From assembly GCA_944389585.1 (NCBI GenBank), contig CALXMW010000002.1, positions 124,001 to 188,000 of the forward strand: a stretch of DNA of 64,000 nt, in the 5' to 3' direction. A program made the translations under genes and the position numbers. Within the stretch, counting starts at the first letter, position 1. Each line of letters begins with the position of its first letter. This document shows, piece after piece, positions 1 through 8,608 of the stretch. The notes under the pieces are model-generated. The model searched no databases and was not told where the DNA came from. It was given only the letters and a program-made list of their open reading frames with translations. This DNA is from an uncultured Kiritimatiellota bacterium (lineage in GTDB: Bacteria; Verrucomicrobiota; Kiritimatiellia; RFP12; DVOR01).

Positions 1-2284
1 CGGCGTTTTCGGCGGCGGCGGCGCGGGATTCGCGGGGGATGTAGGTGCTGGTGGCGTAGCCGTAGCGGGAGGAGTAGTTGCCGAACCCGCCCCAGCGGCC
101 GAAGTCGACGTTGTTGACGACGACGCCGAGGATTTTGGCACCGACCTCGGTAAGGCGCCTGGAGGCGAACTGGATGGGCCCGAAGCGGGTCTTGTCGGGG
201 GTGGCGACGAGGAGGACGGAATCAACGAGGTTGGCCAGGACGATGACGTCGCCCACGAGGCCGAAGGGCGGGGAGTCGATGACGATATGGTCGTAGTTCT
301 TGCGGGCCCAGGCGAAGAAGTCGGTGATGATGTCGGCGCCCATGAGGACGGACGGGCTGATGGAGCCGGAGGCGCGGGAGAAGACGACGTGGAGGTTGGG
401 GACCTGGCAGTCTTGGGGGAGGGTGTCGAAGAGCGCGGCGTCGTTGCGCGCGAGGGTGTGGGGGAGGGAGGCGAAGGTGTCGTTGGCGCGCTCGAAGATG
501 CCGGCGAGGCGGGGGCGGCGCATGTCGAAGTCCACCAGGAGGGTCTTCTGGCCGGATTGGGCGTAGGCGATGGCGAGGTTGACGGCGGTGCAGGTCTTGC
601 CCTCGGCGGGCTGGGTGGACATGCAGAGGATGGCTTTGGTGAGGCCGTGGTAGCGGGGGGAGTCGAGGAGGTTGCGGAGTCCGGCCATGGATTCGGCGTA
701 TTGGGAGAAGGGCTCGTTGTGCATGGTGAGGGCCACCTGGGCGCGCTGTTTGCGCCGGAGGTGGGGGAAGACGACGAGGGCCTTGAGGCGGAGGCGTTGC
801 TCGATGTCGGCGACGCCGACGAGCTTGTCTTCCATATGGTCGAGGAGGAGGACGAAGAGGGTGCCGAAGAGGAGGCCCAGGAAGACGCCGGCGGTGAAGA
901 TGATGTAGGGGTTGGGGCTGGCGGGCTCCTCGGGGGGGATGGCCTCTTTGACGGGGCGGATGGTGGCGGCGTTCTCGTCGGCCTTGAGGCGGGCGACGCG
1001 GGCGCGCTCGCGGAGGTCGGCGGTCTTGCCGATTTCGATGTCGCGGGTGCGCTCGAGCTGCTGGATGGACATCTCGGCGGAGATGATGGCGCTGTCGAGC
1101 TCGATGATCTGGGCGCGGACGGTGGCGGCCTCCTCGACGACGGGCTGGCGCTGGTTCTCCAGGAAGCGGAGCTGGGCCTTGCCGGTCTCGTAGGCGCGCT
1201 GGGCGGTCTCGACGAACTGCTCGCGGTAGACCTCGACCTCGCGCTCCTTGACGCGGATGTCGGGGTGGTTCTCGGTGAGGCGGATGAGGAGGGTGCGCTT
1301 CTCCATCACGGCGCTCTGCCAGCGCTCGTAGGCCGCGTCGATCTCGCCGGAGCGCTCGATGCTGGTGGGGATGGAGCCGAACTTGGTGGGGTCGTCCTTG
1401 ACGATGGCCAGGGCCAGGAGCAGCTCCTTGGCCACGGCAATCTGCTGCTCCAGCTCGATGGAGCGCGCGTCGAGGGCGGAGAGGCGGTTCTGCACCTTCT
1501 CGCGCTCGCGGTTCAGGTTCTCGATGCGCTGGGATTTGCGCAGGTCGAGGAGCTCCTTCTCCACCTGGTCGAGGATGCGCTCCTCTTGGTCGAGGGTGGT
1601 GGTGAGGAAGGCCACGGCGTCCTCGGCGGCGGCCTTGTTCTGCTCGCCCATGAAGGTCTCGCAGACGGAGACGTAGGCGTTGGCCAGGTCGGCGGCCAGG
1701 TCGGGGTCGCCGGCGGTGACGGTGACGCAGACGAGGCGCGAGCGCGGCAGCAGCTCCATCTCGGTGTCCTCGTCCAAAATCTTGAGGAGGGTCTCGGTGG
1801 CGACGCCGCTGTCGGTGTGCTTGGTGCGGTAAAGGTTGACGACGCTCTGCTGCACGCCCGGCGTCCGGAACTGCGTGGAGCGGGTGTTGAAGACCGACTG
1901 CAGGGAGTTCTCCGTCCCGCCATAGCCGTTGTCGGCGTAAAGGTTGCCGGCCACGAGCGACGAGCCCTGGATGGTCATCTCGTAATACGCCTCGGCCTCG
2001 TATTTCTGCGGCAGCAGCTGGAAGATGACGAAGGAGACGAGCAGCCCCAGGATAAGGAAGACGAAGATGGTCATCCAATGGTTGGAGCAGACGCGGATGA
2101 TGCGCCCCACGCTCAGCGTGCCGCCGCCCTCACCCTCGCCCTCAAGCCCCTCTCCGTAGGCCGCGCCATAGGTCGGCGTGGCGTAGGCCGGCGCCGCATA
2201 GGCCGGCGCCCCCCCCGCGGGCAGGTTCTCCCGCGAGAAGCGCTGATAATACAAGCTGCGTCCGTTCGTGTTTTCCTCGGCCAT
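1..2284 (-). CDS. Polysaccharide biosynthesis tyrosine autokinase (Wzc/BY-kinase type), 3' end beyond the window
   Basis: Inner-membrane chain-length regulator and tyrosine kinase for exopolysaccharide export. About 761 residues are visible. A Pro/Gly/Tyr-rich N-terminus is followed by a first membrane segment (about residues 65-83), a Wzz-like periplasmic region with long coiled coils, a second membrane segment (about 455-480) and a cytoplasmic BY-kinase domain. The kinase shows a Walker A-like motif TQPAEGKT (about 555-562), Walker A' LLVDFDMRRPRL and Walker B VIDSPPFG. A tyrosine cluster (NYSSRYGYATSTY) near the visible end is the expected autophosphorylation tail. The ATG lies 19 nt after the O-antigen-ligase-like gene, so it is the last visible gene of the export operon. 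The protein end is off the window, so loss of the true C-terminus cannot be judged. Confidence 0.9.
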   Translation of the reverse strand, partial: MAEENTNGRSLYYQRFSRENLPAGGAPAYAAPAYATPTYGAAYGEGLEGEGEGGGTLSVGRIIRVCSNHWMTIFVFLILGLLVSFVIFQLLPQKYEAEAYYEMTIQGSSLVAGNLYADNGYGGTENSLQSVFNTRSTQFRTPGVQQSVVNLYRTKHTDSGVATETLLKILDEDTEMELLPRSRLVCVTVTAGDPDLAADLANAYVSVCETFMGEQNKAAAEDAVAFLTTTLDQEERILDQVEKELLDLRKSQRIENLNREREKVQNRLSALDARSIELEQQIAVAKELLLALAIVKDDPTKFGSIPTSIERSGEIDAAYERWQSAVMEKRTLLIRLTENHPDIRVKEREVEVYREQFVETAQRAYETGKAQLRFLENQRQPVVEEAATVRAQIIELDSAIISAEMSIQQLERTRDIEIGKTADLRERARVARLKADENAATIRPVKEAIPPEEPASPNPYIIFTAGVFLGLLFGTLFVLLLDHMEDKLVGVADIEQRLRLKALVVFPHLRRKQRAQVALTMHNEPFSQYAESMAGLRNLLDSPRYHGLTKAILCMSTQPAEGKTCTAVNLAIAYAQSGQKTLLVDFDMRRPRLAGIFERANDTFASLPHTLARNDAALFDTLPQDCQVPNLHVVFSRASGSISPSVLMGADIITDFFAWARKNYDHIVIDSPPFGLVGDVIVLANLVDSVLLVATPDKTRFGPIQFASRRLTEVGAKILGVVVNNVDFGRWGGFGNYSSRYGYATSTYIPRESRAAAAENA

Positions 2285-2303
2285 GATTCCTCGCTTTCCC
2301 GGC

Positions 2304-3677
2304 TCAACGCGGCCGGGGCATCCATCCGCCCATGCAGGCGCACACAATCAAAAACGCGCACAGCGCCGCAGGCTCGTGCAGCGGCGTGCCAACCAACGAC
2401 GCCCCCAGCATGGACACCACGCCCAAGAGCGACCCGACCAAAACAAAGACATACCGCAGGCTGTACCGCCGCCGCCGATCCTGGCTGAACGCCACCCACC
2501 GCATCAGGCACCGCCCCAACATCGCCCCCCCCGGGATCAGCAACAGCAACGCCCCGATCATCCCCCGCTCGCACAGCAACTTCAGGAAATCGCACGGCAC
2601 CCCCGTGCCGCCCTCGCGCCACAGCCCCCACGCCAGCGACCCCTCCACGTAAAACCGCGCCGTGTGCGCGAAGCCCTCCGGCCCCACCCCCAACATCGGG
2701 TTCCGCCCCAGCACCTCCAGCGCCAGCCCCGCCCGGAACGGCCACTGCGCCAAAAACGCCTCCACCCCCGCCGCCAGCGAGGCCTGCCCCACCCCCGCCC
2801 AAACCGCCGCCGCCCCCGGCAACAACGCGAAGCCCACCCCCGCCGAAAGCGCCACCGGCGCCATCAACACCGTGTTCCAAAGCAGCGCCAGCCCCCGCCC
2901 GCACGCCCGCACCGCGAACGCCGCGAACGCCAGCCACACCACCGTCACCACCGCCCCCAGCCCCGCCATCAACGGCGTGCCGAACGCGAACAAAGCCATC
3001 TCATTCAGGCACGCCGCCGCCAACGCCGCCGCGCACGGCCGCAGACGCCCCTCCAAAAACGCCTCCCCCACAATCCCCAGGCACACGCAAAACAGCATCA
3101 GCCACAGCGCCGAGGCCACGAAGCGCCCCCCCAGCCAGCCGAACGACGGCGCCCCGCCCGTCGCCAACGCCACCCCCACGCCGACCGCCGCCAACGTCCC
3201 CGTCAGCGCCCCCAGCCCAATCAGCGCATACAGCCGCTGCCCGCGCGGCAACCCCACCCGCACCGCCAACGCGCACGCCAGCGCGCACAGAAGCCCCACG
3301 AAAAAGGGAACCCCCTCGGCCGGGTCGATCGAGGAGGGCATCGCCGGCATCCGCGGCGGGGCGTAGACCCACCGGAGCAACTCCGGCTCGAAGCCGAAGG
3401 CGCGCGGCCCGTTGAGCAGCCCCACGCCCACGTACGCCACGCACAGGAGCGCGGACCACGCCACCACGTCGCCGCGCATCGCCTGCGCCACGCGCCGGCG
3501 CGCCAGCCAGAAGCTCTCGCCGCGGAAGACCGGCGGCAGGCAGAGCGTCATCAAGAGCAACGACGCGGCCGCCCACAGCCCGAAGCCGACGGTGAGCGCG
3601 GGGGCAAAACAAAGGGTGCCCGCCACCAAGAGCAGATGGACAAGCACCCAGTATTTGGTCAGCAAGATCCGGATCAC
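2304..3677 (-). CDS. O-antigen ligase/polymerase-like membrane protein (Wzy_C type)
   Basis: Polytopic inner-membrane protein of 457 aa with about ten to twelve hydrophobic segments. The motif NPMLGVGPEGFAHTARFY (about residues 327-344) matches the G-V-G-x-x-x-F signature of the large periplasmic loop in O-antigen ligases and polymerases (WaaL/Wzy_C family). It probably polymerises or ligates the exported polysaccharide. It lies between the outer-membrane barrel gene and the tyrosine kinase gene, all on the minus strand with short gaps, which supports a role in the same polysaccharide system. Ligase and polymerase cannot be told apart from sequence. Confidence 0.75.
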   Translation of the reverse strand: MIRILLTKYWVLVHLLLVAGTLCFAPALTVGFGLWAAASLLLMTLCLPPVFRGESFWLARRRVAQAMRGDVVAWSALLCVAYVGVGLLNGPRAFGFEPELLRWVYAPPRMPAMPSSIDPAEGVPFFVGLLCALACALAVRVGLPRGQRLYALIGLGALTGTLAAVGVGVALATGGAPSFGWLGGRFVASALWLMLFCVCLGIVGEAFLEGRLRPCAAALAAACLNEMALFAFGTPLMAGLGAVVTVVWLAFAAFAVRACGRGLALLWNTVLMAPVALSAGVGFALLPGAAAVWAGVGQASLAAGVEAFLAQWPFRAGLALEVLGRNPMLGVGPEGFAHTARFYVEGSLAWGLWREGGTGVPCDFLKLLCERGMIGALLLLIPGGAMLGRCLMRWVAFSQDRRRRYSLRYVFVLVGSLLGVVSMLGASLVGTPLHEPAALCAFLIVCACMGGWMPRPR

Positions 3678-3702
3678 GGAAGTGCCACCGGGCCCTCAGG
3701 CC

Positions 3703-4905
3703 TCAGAACGTGAAGGTCAGGCCAAGGTCGAGGCGGACGTTGTCTTTGGTCTCGTCCCCGCCGGGGCCGTAGTCGTATTCGTCCTGCGTCCACGTCACGC
3801 CGCCGTAAAGGGCGGCGTAGCGGTTGAACTTGTAGGAGGTGGTGAAGGCGGCTTGGATGTAGGTGCGCGTCTCGTCGTTGTAGTCGATGGCAGGCGCGGT
3901 GTGGTCCTCGTAGATGCCCGAGACGGTCAGGCGCGAGGAGAGCACGTCCGTCCACTGCACGTTCACCGAGCCGGTGAGGTTGTGCGACCAGATGTAGGCG
4001 TCGCGCGTGTCGCCGTAATACTCGGACTCGTAGCGCGAGTTCATCGAGAGCGCGAGGGCCACCTTGCGCGAGGCCTTGTAGGCGACGCTGACGGTGTACG
4101 AGGGGTCGACGCTCGTCTCGCTCTTGTAGCCGTCGTAATCCTGCATGGAGACGCCGACCTGGGCGGAGGCGGAGAGCCTGTCGCTGATCACCTTGGAGAG
4201 GCCGGTCATCAGGTAGTACGAGTACGAGTCGTTGCCGCAGTACTGATCCTGGATGGTCATCGCCAACGTGTTCGTCCACGTCAGCGTCTTGCTCAGGATG
4301 TACCCGGCGCCGAGGCTGAGGTTGTACTGGTCGTTCTCGTTGCCGCCCTTCGTGTCGCTGCGGCTCCAGCCGGCGCCGATGGAGAGGTTCCAGCGGTTGC
4401 CGAGGTAGGCCAGCGCGGCGTTCACGTTGTAGTGGTCGGATTCCTCGGTGTCGATGCGCCCCAGGTAGGGGTTCGACGGGTTCCAGCCCACGCCGTAGTA
4501 CTCATCGTTCTCGGAGTGCGAGTACGAGGCCGAGACCGAGAGGCCCCAGCGCTTGGAGAGCTTGCGCGAGAGGTTGAGGTTCACGCCGTAGGAGTCGTTG
4601 TCCTGCGCGTCGTCGCTGTCGAAGCCGCGCTCCATCGTGTAGAAGGCGTTGAGGCCGAAGTCCGTGCGCTCGCCCAGGCGGTGGCTGATGGAGAGGACGG
4701 GCTGGACGCGCCAGCCGGCGCCGGAATCCTCGTCGTTGTAGGTGTCGCGGGCGTTGGATTCCCAGAAGGCGCCGACGCTCACGGCGGGGCTCACCGTCCA
4801 GTTGTTGGCGAAACGGAAGCCGGGCTCCTTGCCGGGGGCGGCCACGAGGAGCGAGGTCACCAAGCACCCACAGAGCAACGCGGCCAGTTGAAGCGGTTTT
4901 CTCAT
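3703..4905 (-). CDS. Outer-membrane beta-barrel protein of the exopolysaccharide cluster
   Basis: A 400-aa protein with an N-terminal signal peptide (MRKPLQLAALLCGCLVTSLL, cleavage probably after VAA). The rest is alternating polar and aromatic beta-strands with Asp/Asn/Tyr-rich turns, ending LDLGLTFTF; a C-terminal Phe is the usual BAM recognition residue. It resembles the BBP2-type barrels found in exopolysaccharide loci, probably as an outer-membrane secretion channel. Two ATGs are possible; the inner one (MRKP) is preferred because GGAG lies 8 nt upstream of it, against only 2 nt for the ATG six bases earlier. Confidence 0.75.
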   Translation of the reverse strand: MRKPLQLAALLCGCLVTSLLVAAPGKEPGFRFANNWTVSPAVSVGAFWESNARDTYNDEDSGAGWRVQPVLSISHRLGERTDFGLNAFYTMERGFDSDDAQDNDSYGVNLNLSRKLSKRWGLSVSASYSHSENDEYYGVGWNPSNPYLGRIDTEESDHYNVNAALAYLGNRWNLSIGAGWSRSDTKGGNENDQYNLSLGAGYILSKTLTWTNTLAMTIQDQYCGNDSYSYYLMTGLSKVISDRLSASAQVGVSMQDYDGYKSETSVDPSYTVSVAYKASRKVALALSMNSRYESEYYGDTRDAYIWSHNLTGSVNVQWTDVLSSRLTVSGIYEDHTAPAIDYNDETRTYIQAAFTTSYKFNRYAALYGGVTWTQDEYDYGPGGDETKDNVRLDLGLTFTF

Positions 4906-4929
4906 TGTCATTTCTCCGGACAGACAGGG

Positions 4930-5934
4930 TCAATCGATGTACTGGTTGCCGTAGGACGGGCTGGGCAGAACGGGCCGCGGGATGGGGCCGCCGGGGAGAG
5001 GGATGTGCCCGAGCGCGTCGATGGCGTCCTGCTCGACGACGGGCTGGCCGCCGAGGGTGGCCGGGCGCGGCGCGCCGGTGGCCCAGGTGTAGGTGGCGTC
5101 GGCCATCGTGTCGAGGGTCATGCCCAGCACGTCGGTGGCATAGCGCGCAAGCAGGGGGACCTTGGCCTCGACGCCGCCCTCCTCGCCCTCGGCGGGCGCG
5201 GCGTCAGGCTCGGGCGAGCCGTCCTCAAGGTAATCGGTCTGCGCCTCGACGGTCGGCGCGGGCGCGGGGACGATGGCGTCGGCGTCGGGGTCGTCGGGGG
5301 TGGAGGCCACCTCGTTGACGCCGGTGGCGGCGGCCAGGACGTCGAGGTTGCCCTGCTCGGAGGCCGCGACGTAGGTGGCGGCGGAGGTCTGGTAGCCGGC
5401 GGGGAGAGCGGCGATGACCATCGGGCGGGTGCGATCGGGGTCGGAGCTGCCCTTGGTGAAGGTGGCCGCGAGGATGCTCATGCGCACGGCCGGCGAATCG
5501 GTGCCGGACGAGGCGATGTAGGCCGAGGCGGTGCGCGCGACGTTGGCGCAGAAGGCGTCGTACTGCTCGTCGGTGAAGCCGTTCTCGGCCTGGCCGAAGC
5601 CGTTGGCGGCCAGGAGGTCGGCCACGCCCTGGAGGTTCTCGACGGGCACGGTGTTGTAGATCTCGGCGATGATGGCGGCGCCCTGCTCGGCGCCGGCGCC
5701 GGTGATCAGGGCGCGGGAGGCGGAGGTGAGGGCCTGGGTCTTGGCCTCGCCGGCGGCGGGGCTCGTGCCGATGGCCTGCAGCACCTGGCGCGCGTAGGCG
5801 ACGCGGTTGGCGGCGGGCTGGGCGGCGACGGCCTGGGTGATGGCCTGGGGCGTCAGATCGGCCTCGGTCAACGCCGCGAAGGCCATCCCACCCCCCATCA
5901 GGAGGAACGCGGCGACAATCAACATTCTCTTCAT
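4930..5934 (-). CDS. Secreted protein of unknown function in the exopolysaccharide operon
   Basis: A 334-aa protein with a clear signal peptide (cleavage after GMAFA). The mature part is Ala-rich and probably helical to about residue 205, followed by an acidic Asp/Pro/Glu-rich linker (about 206-255) and a Gly/Pro-rich tail ending YGNQYID. I do not recognise a family. Its place between the Wza-like lipoprotein and the outer-membrane barrel suggests a periplasmic role in polysaccharide export or assembly, but this rests on position only. Confidence 0.7.
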   Translation of the reverse strand: MKRMLIVAAFLLMGGGMAFAALTEADLTPQAITQAVAAQPAANRVAYARQVLQAIGTSPAAGEAKTQALTSASRALITGAGAEQGAAIIAEIYNTVPVENLQGVADLLAANGFGQAENGFTDEQYDAFCANVARTASAYIASSGTDSPAVRMSILAATFTKGSSDPDRTRPMVIAALPAGYQTSAATYVAASEQGNLDVLAAATGVNEVASTPDDPDADAIVPAPAPTVEAQTDYLEDGSPEPDAAPAEGEEGGVEAKVPLLARYATDVLGMTLDTMADATYTWATGAPRPATLGGQPVVEQDAIDALGHIPLPGGPIPRPVLPSPSYGNQYID

Positions 5935-5970
5935 GCTTGACTCTCTTTCTCTAGACCAACAACAACAAAA

Positions 5971-6615
5971 TCACCAGTTGCTCTCCGGCACGTTCAGCAC
6001 GTCGCCGGGCATCAGGATCACGTTCAGCTCGGTGGCGCCGGCGCTGCCGATCTCGTCCAAGTCGATGATCACGCGCTGCTTCGTGCCGTCGGCCAGCTCG
6101 CGCGTCAGCGAGACGTCGCCTTTGTTCGCCCATTGGCCGACGCCGCCGGCGTCGGAGAGGGCCTGCATCACCGTCAGGTCGCGCGTCGGCGGGATGTTCA
6201 CCGGCCCGGGCTTGCCCACGCAGCCGGTCACCAGCACCGTGCCGTAGGGCGAGGAGCCGCCCTGCGTCATCGGCACGTAGTCCACCGACACCTGCGGGTC
6301 GACGTAAAACTCCATGTAGCGCTCCACGAGCAACTTGCGGAAGGCCTCGATGGTCATCCCCCCGCATTGCACGCGGTCGACGTAGGGCAGCAGCACGTCG
6401 CCCTCCACCGACACTTCCTTCTCCTGCTGCTCGAAGACCGGCTGCCCCGAGGCGGAGACCGAGACGAGCACCTTCACGCCCGGGCGCAGCTGCGGCACGA
6501 TGATGCCGGGCTTCAGCTCGGCCACGCCCACGCGGGTCACGCCCTCGGGGTCGAAGAGCCCACACCCGCACAGCCACGGAAGAAGGCAAACAAACAACAA
6601 CGTCAATCGGTGCAT
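5971..6615 (-). CDS. Polysaccharide export lipoprotein with Poly_export and one SLBB domain (Wza-like)
   Basis: A 214-aa lipoprotein of the outer-membrane polysaccharide export family. A signal peptide ends in the lipobox LCGC (lipidated Cys about residue 18). The Poly_export domain (about 45-115) contains EGDVLLPYVDRVQCGGMTIE, and an SLBB domain follows (about 120-185, GKPGPVNIPPTRDLTVMQAL). The C-terminus ends in a PGDVLNVPE motif typical of the family. It is much shorter than E. coli Wza and has a single SLBB domain, as is common in exopolysaccharide systems. The start MHRLTLL is chosen over an ATG 21 nt upstream because GGAG lies 5 nt before it. First gene of the minus-strand export operon. 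Confidence 0.85.
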   Translation of the reverse strand: MHRLTLLFVCLLPWLCGCGLFDPEGVTRVGVAELKPGIIVPQLRPGVKVLVSVSASGQPVFEQQEKEVSVEGDVLLPYVDRVQCGGMTIEAFRKLLVERYMEFYVDPQVSVDYVPMTQGGSSPYGTVLVTGCVGKPGPVNIPPTRDLTVMQALSDAGGVGQWANKGDVSLTRELADGTKQRVIIDLDEIGSAGATELNVILMPGDVLNVPESNW

Positions 6616-6643
6616 ACGCACTCCAAAATGGAACATCGGCCAT

Positions 6644-6673
6644 ACTGTAGCACAAGGGGCTTTTCATTTGCAA
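6644..6673 (-). promoter_or_regulatory. Promoter of the exopolysaccharide export operon
   Basis: Minus strand: TTGCAA, 18 bp, then TACAGT with an extended TGC just before the -10. The predicted start falls about 25 nt before the export-lipoprotein ATG, leaving room for its GGAG site. Confidence 0.5.
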
Positions 6674-6755
6674 GCACTTTTATTCGCTACCCCCCTCCCA
6701 GCCGCCCCGCCCCGGGGAAAGCGCGCCCCTTTCTTACGATTTTCTAAAAAAAGGC

Positions 6756-6784
6756 TTGCGCGCGCGTCGCGGATGCGATATAAT
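6756..6784 (+). promoter_or_regulatory. Strong promoter of a candidate small RNA
   Basis: Plus strand: TTGCGC at 6756-6761, exactly 17 bp, then a perfect TATAAT at 6779-6784. An A-tract (6746-6752) lies just upstream like an UP element. The same -35 box, spacing and upstream A-tract precede the tRNA-Ala gene at 40.3 kb. No protein gene on this strand follows. Confidence 0.65.
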
Positions 6785-6790
6785 ACGCGC

Positions 6791-6862
6791 TGTTTTTTGA
6801 CATTCTCCTACACAGACACACAACCCCACCCCGCCACGGACATTGTCCGGGCGGGTTTTTCT
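6791..6862 (+). ncRNA. Candidate small non-coding RNA, about 70 nt
   Basis: A unit bounded by a strong promoter and a rho-independent terminator, with no start codon and reading frame of useful length. The 5' part is U/C-rich, probably unpaired, and contains TTCTCCT at 6803-6809, complementary to Shine-Dalgarno-like AGGAGAA. The 3' part is the terminator hairpin. This is the usual plan of a base-pairing regulatory RNA. TTCTCC is also complementary to the GGAGAA ribosome site of the outer-membrane barrel gene (4912-4917), a possible but unproven target. No known RNA family is recognised. Confidence 0.45.
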
Positions 6863-6863
6863 T
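6830..6863 (+). terminator. Rho-independent terminator of the candidate small RNA
   Basis: Stem CCCGCC/GGCGGG continued by CGGA/TCCG across one bulged A, with a 5-nt loop, followed by TTTTTCTTT on the plus strand. Confidence 0.7.
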
Positions 6864-6873
6864 TGCCCTCGGC

Positions 6874-6899
6874 AAAAAAAGGCGCGCCCGCGGCGCGCC
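6874..6899 (-). terminator. Rho-independent terminator after the mazG/HAD operon
   Basis: On the minus strand, GGCGCGCC, loop GCG, GGCGCGCC, then seven T. It begins 14 nt after the HAD phosphatase stop codon. Confidence 0.8.
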
Positions 6900-6912
6900 C
6901 CAATCTGCCGCC

Positions 6913-7776
6913 TCAGCCATTCCCGGCCCACGGGGGGCGGTCGGGGAGGGCGGCGGCGAAGTCGGCGACGAGGGCGGCCTCGCGCGCGGGGTCGTAGCGC
7001 CCGGCGAGGAAGTCGGGGAAGACCTCACCGGCCAGGCGGGCCCACGAGTCGCCTTCGCGCCCGGGGAGGATGGGGAAGAAGCGGCACCCAAAGGCGCGCG
7101 CGGCGTCGAGGTCGCCGAAGGCGTCGCCCACCATCAGCACGTCGGCGGGGGGGCGGCCCTCGGCGAGGGCGGCGAGCTGGGCGGGCTTGGCGCCGAGCTC
7201 CTGCCCGGCCACGAGGTCGACGTGCCCGAGCAGGCCCTGCGCGCCCCAGTCTTGGCGGAGGACGCGCTCGGGCGATTGCGAGACGATGCCCACGCGGCAG
7301 GGGCCGTGCATGGCCTCGAGCGCCTCGCGCACGCCGGGGAAGACGTCGAAGCGCACGCCGGAGGCGAGGATGGCCTCGTTCACCGCGTGGCCCCAGGCCA
7401 GGAGCTTCTCGAGGAAGGGCGAGGGGTGGGCGCGGAGCCAGCCCGCGAGCGCGTCGGCGCTGAGGGGCAGGCCGCTTTCGACGAAGGCGCGCAGGTCGGC
7501 GGTGGGCAGGGGGGGGAAGCCGGCGGCGTGGACGGCGGGGTGGGCGTTGAAGGCCTCGAGGGTGAGGAGGATGGCGTGGTAGCGGCTGATGCCGCGCGTG
7601 GCGGAGAAGAGGTTCACGAAGTCGGCGCACGCGCGGTAGGCGGCGGCCTGGGGCTGGAGCCCGAAGGCCTCGATGAACATCGGCTGGAGGAAGCGGTGCT
7701 GCTTGGGCGCCATCGTGTCCAGGACGGTGCCGTCGCTGTCGAGCGCCACGCAGGCGCGGGGGGCGGCGGGGCTCAC
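6913..7776 (-). CDS. HAD-superfamily phosphatase (phosphoglycolate phosphatase-like)
   Basis: A 287-aa HAD hydrolase. Motif I is LDSDGTVLD with nucleophile Asp13 and general acid Asp15; motif II is the VSQS region (about residue 180) and motif IV is VGDAFGDLDAA. A helical cap domain occupies about residues 25-150. Substrate unknown. It starts with GTG, whose TGA overlap with the mazG stop (GTGA) indicates translational coupling. With MazG it may form a small housecleaning pair for nucleotides or phosphometabolites, an inference from position. Confidence 0.8.
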   Translation of the reverse strand: MSPAAPRACVALDSDGTVLDTMAPKQHRFLQPMFIEAFGLQPQAAAYRACADFVNLFSATRGISRYHAILLTLEAFNAHPAVHAAGFPPLPTADLRAFVESGLPLSADALAGWLRAHPSPFLEKLLAWGHAVNEAILASGVRFDVFPGVREALEAMHGPCRVGIVSQSPERVLRQDWGAQGLLGHVDLVAGQELGAKPAQLAALAEGRPPADVLMVGDAFGDLDAARAFGCRFFPILPGREGDSWARLAGEVFPDFLAGRYDPAREAALVADFAAALPDRPPWAGNG

Positions 7777-8573
7777 GCGCGGGCCTCGCGCTTGACGGCG
7801 TCCCACTCGGCGTCGAGCGCCGCGAGCGAGAGCGCGGCCATCTCGCGGCCGGAGGCCTTGACGCGGCGCTCGACGGCCTTGAAACGGCGGGCGAACTTCT
7901 CGGTGGCGGCGCGGAGGGCGCCCTCGGCGTCGACGTCCAGGTGGCGGGCCAGGTTCACCAGCGTGAAGAGCGCGTCGCCCAGCTCCTCGGCGACGCCGTC
8001 CTTCCTGCCCTCGCGCATGGCGGCGCGGAGCTCGGCGATCTCCTCGTCGAGCTTGGCGTCGGGGCCCTCGGCGCCCTTCCAGTCGAAGCCGACCTTGGCG
8101 GCCTTGTGCTGGGTGCGCTGGGCGCGCAGGAGGGCGGGGAGGGCGGCGGGCACGCCGTCGAGGGCGGAGGCCTCGGGGCCTTTGCGCTCGGTCTGCTTGA
8201 TGCGCTCCCAGTTGCGGAGGGCGGCCTCGGTGTCGCCGGCGGAGGCCCGGCCGAAGACGTGGGGGTGACGGCGGATGAGCTTGTCGGCCAGGGCGGCGGC
8301 CACGTCGTCGAAGCCGAAGGCGCCCTGCTCCTCGCGGATGTCGCATTGGAAGAGCACCTGCAGGAGCACGTCGCCGAGCTCCTCGCGGTGGTGGGCCAGG
8401 TCGTCGCCGGCCATGGCGTCGAGCAGCTCGTAGCACTCTTCCTGCAGGCAGGGCTCGATGGTCTTCAGCGTCTGGGCGCGGTCCCACGGGCAGCCGTCGG
8501 GCGCGCGCAGGGCCTTGAGCACCCAGCGCAGGCGGGCGAAGGGCGTGGGGAAATCGGTCGGCACCTCTCTCAT
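7773..8573 (-). CDS. mazG: Nucleoside triphosphate pyrophosphohydrolase MazG
   Basis: A 266-aa all-alpha NTP pyrophosphatase that hydrolyses NTPs or dNTPs to the monophosphate and pyrophosphate. Two MazG repeats are visible. The first has the metal-binding set EECYELLDAM and HHREELGDVL (about residues 46-70); the second has DEEIAELRAAM and EELGDALF. GCPWDRAQT near the N-terminus is the family hallmark. Length matches E. coli MazG. AAAGGAG lies 6 nt before the ATG. It is the first gene of a two-gene operon with the HAD phosphatase. Confidence 0.93.
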   Translation of the reverse strand: MREVPTDFPTPFARLRWVLKALRAPDGCPWDRAQTLKTIEPCLQEECYELLDAMAGDDLAHHREELGDVLLQVLFQCDIREEQGAFGFDDVAAALADKLIRRHPHVFGRASAGDTEAALRNWERIKQTERKGPEASALDGVPAALPALLRAQRTQHKAAKVGFDWKGAEGPDAKLDEEIAELRAAMREGRKDGVAEELGDALFTLVNLARHLDVDAEGALRAATEKFARRFKAVERRVKASGREMAALSLAALDAEWDAVKREARA

Positions 8574-8595
8574 CTCAAACTCCTTTTGGGCGCAC

Positions 8596-8604
8596 AGTAT
8601 ACCA
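8596..8604 (-). promoter_or_regulatory. Extended -10 promoter of mazG
   Basis: Minus strand TGG-TATACT, 22 nt before the mazG ATG, with no clear -35 box. Confidence 0.5.
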
Positions 8605-8608
8605 CAGC

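Noticed and set aside
287..2488. 733-codon plus-strand frame opposite the tyrosine kinase gene
   Set aside because: Low-complexity Gly/Val/Glu/Ala antisense shadow caused by GC-rich codons; the minus strand encodes a clear BY-kinase.
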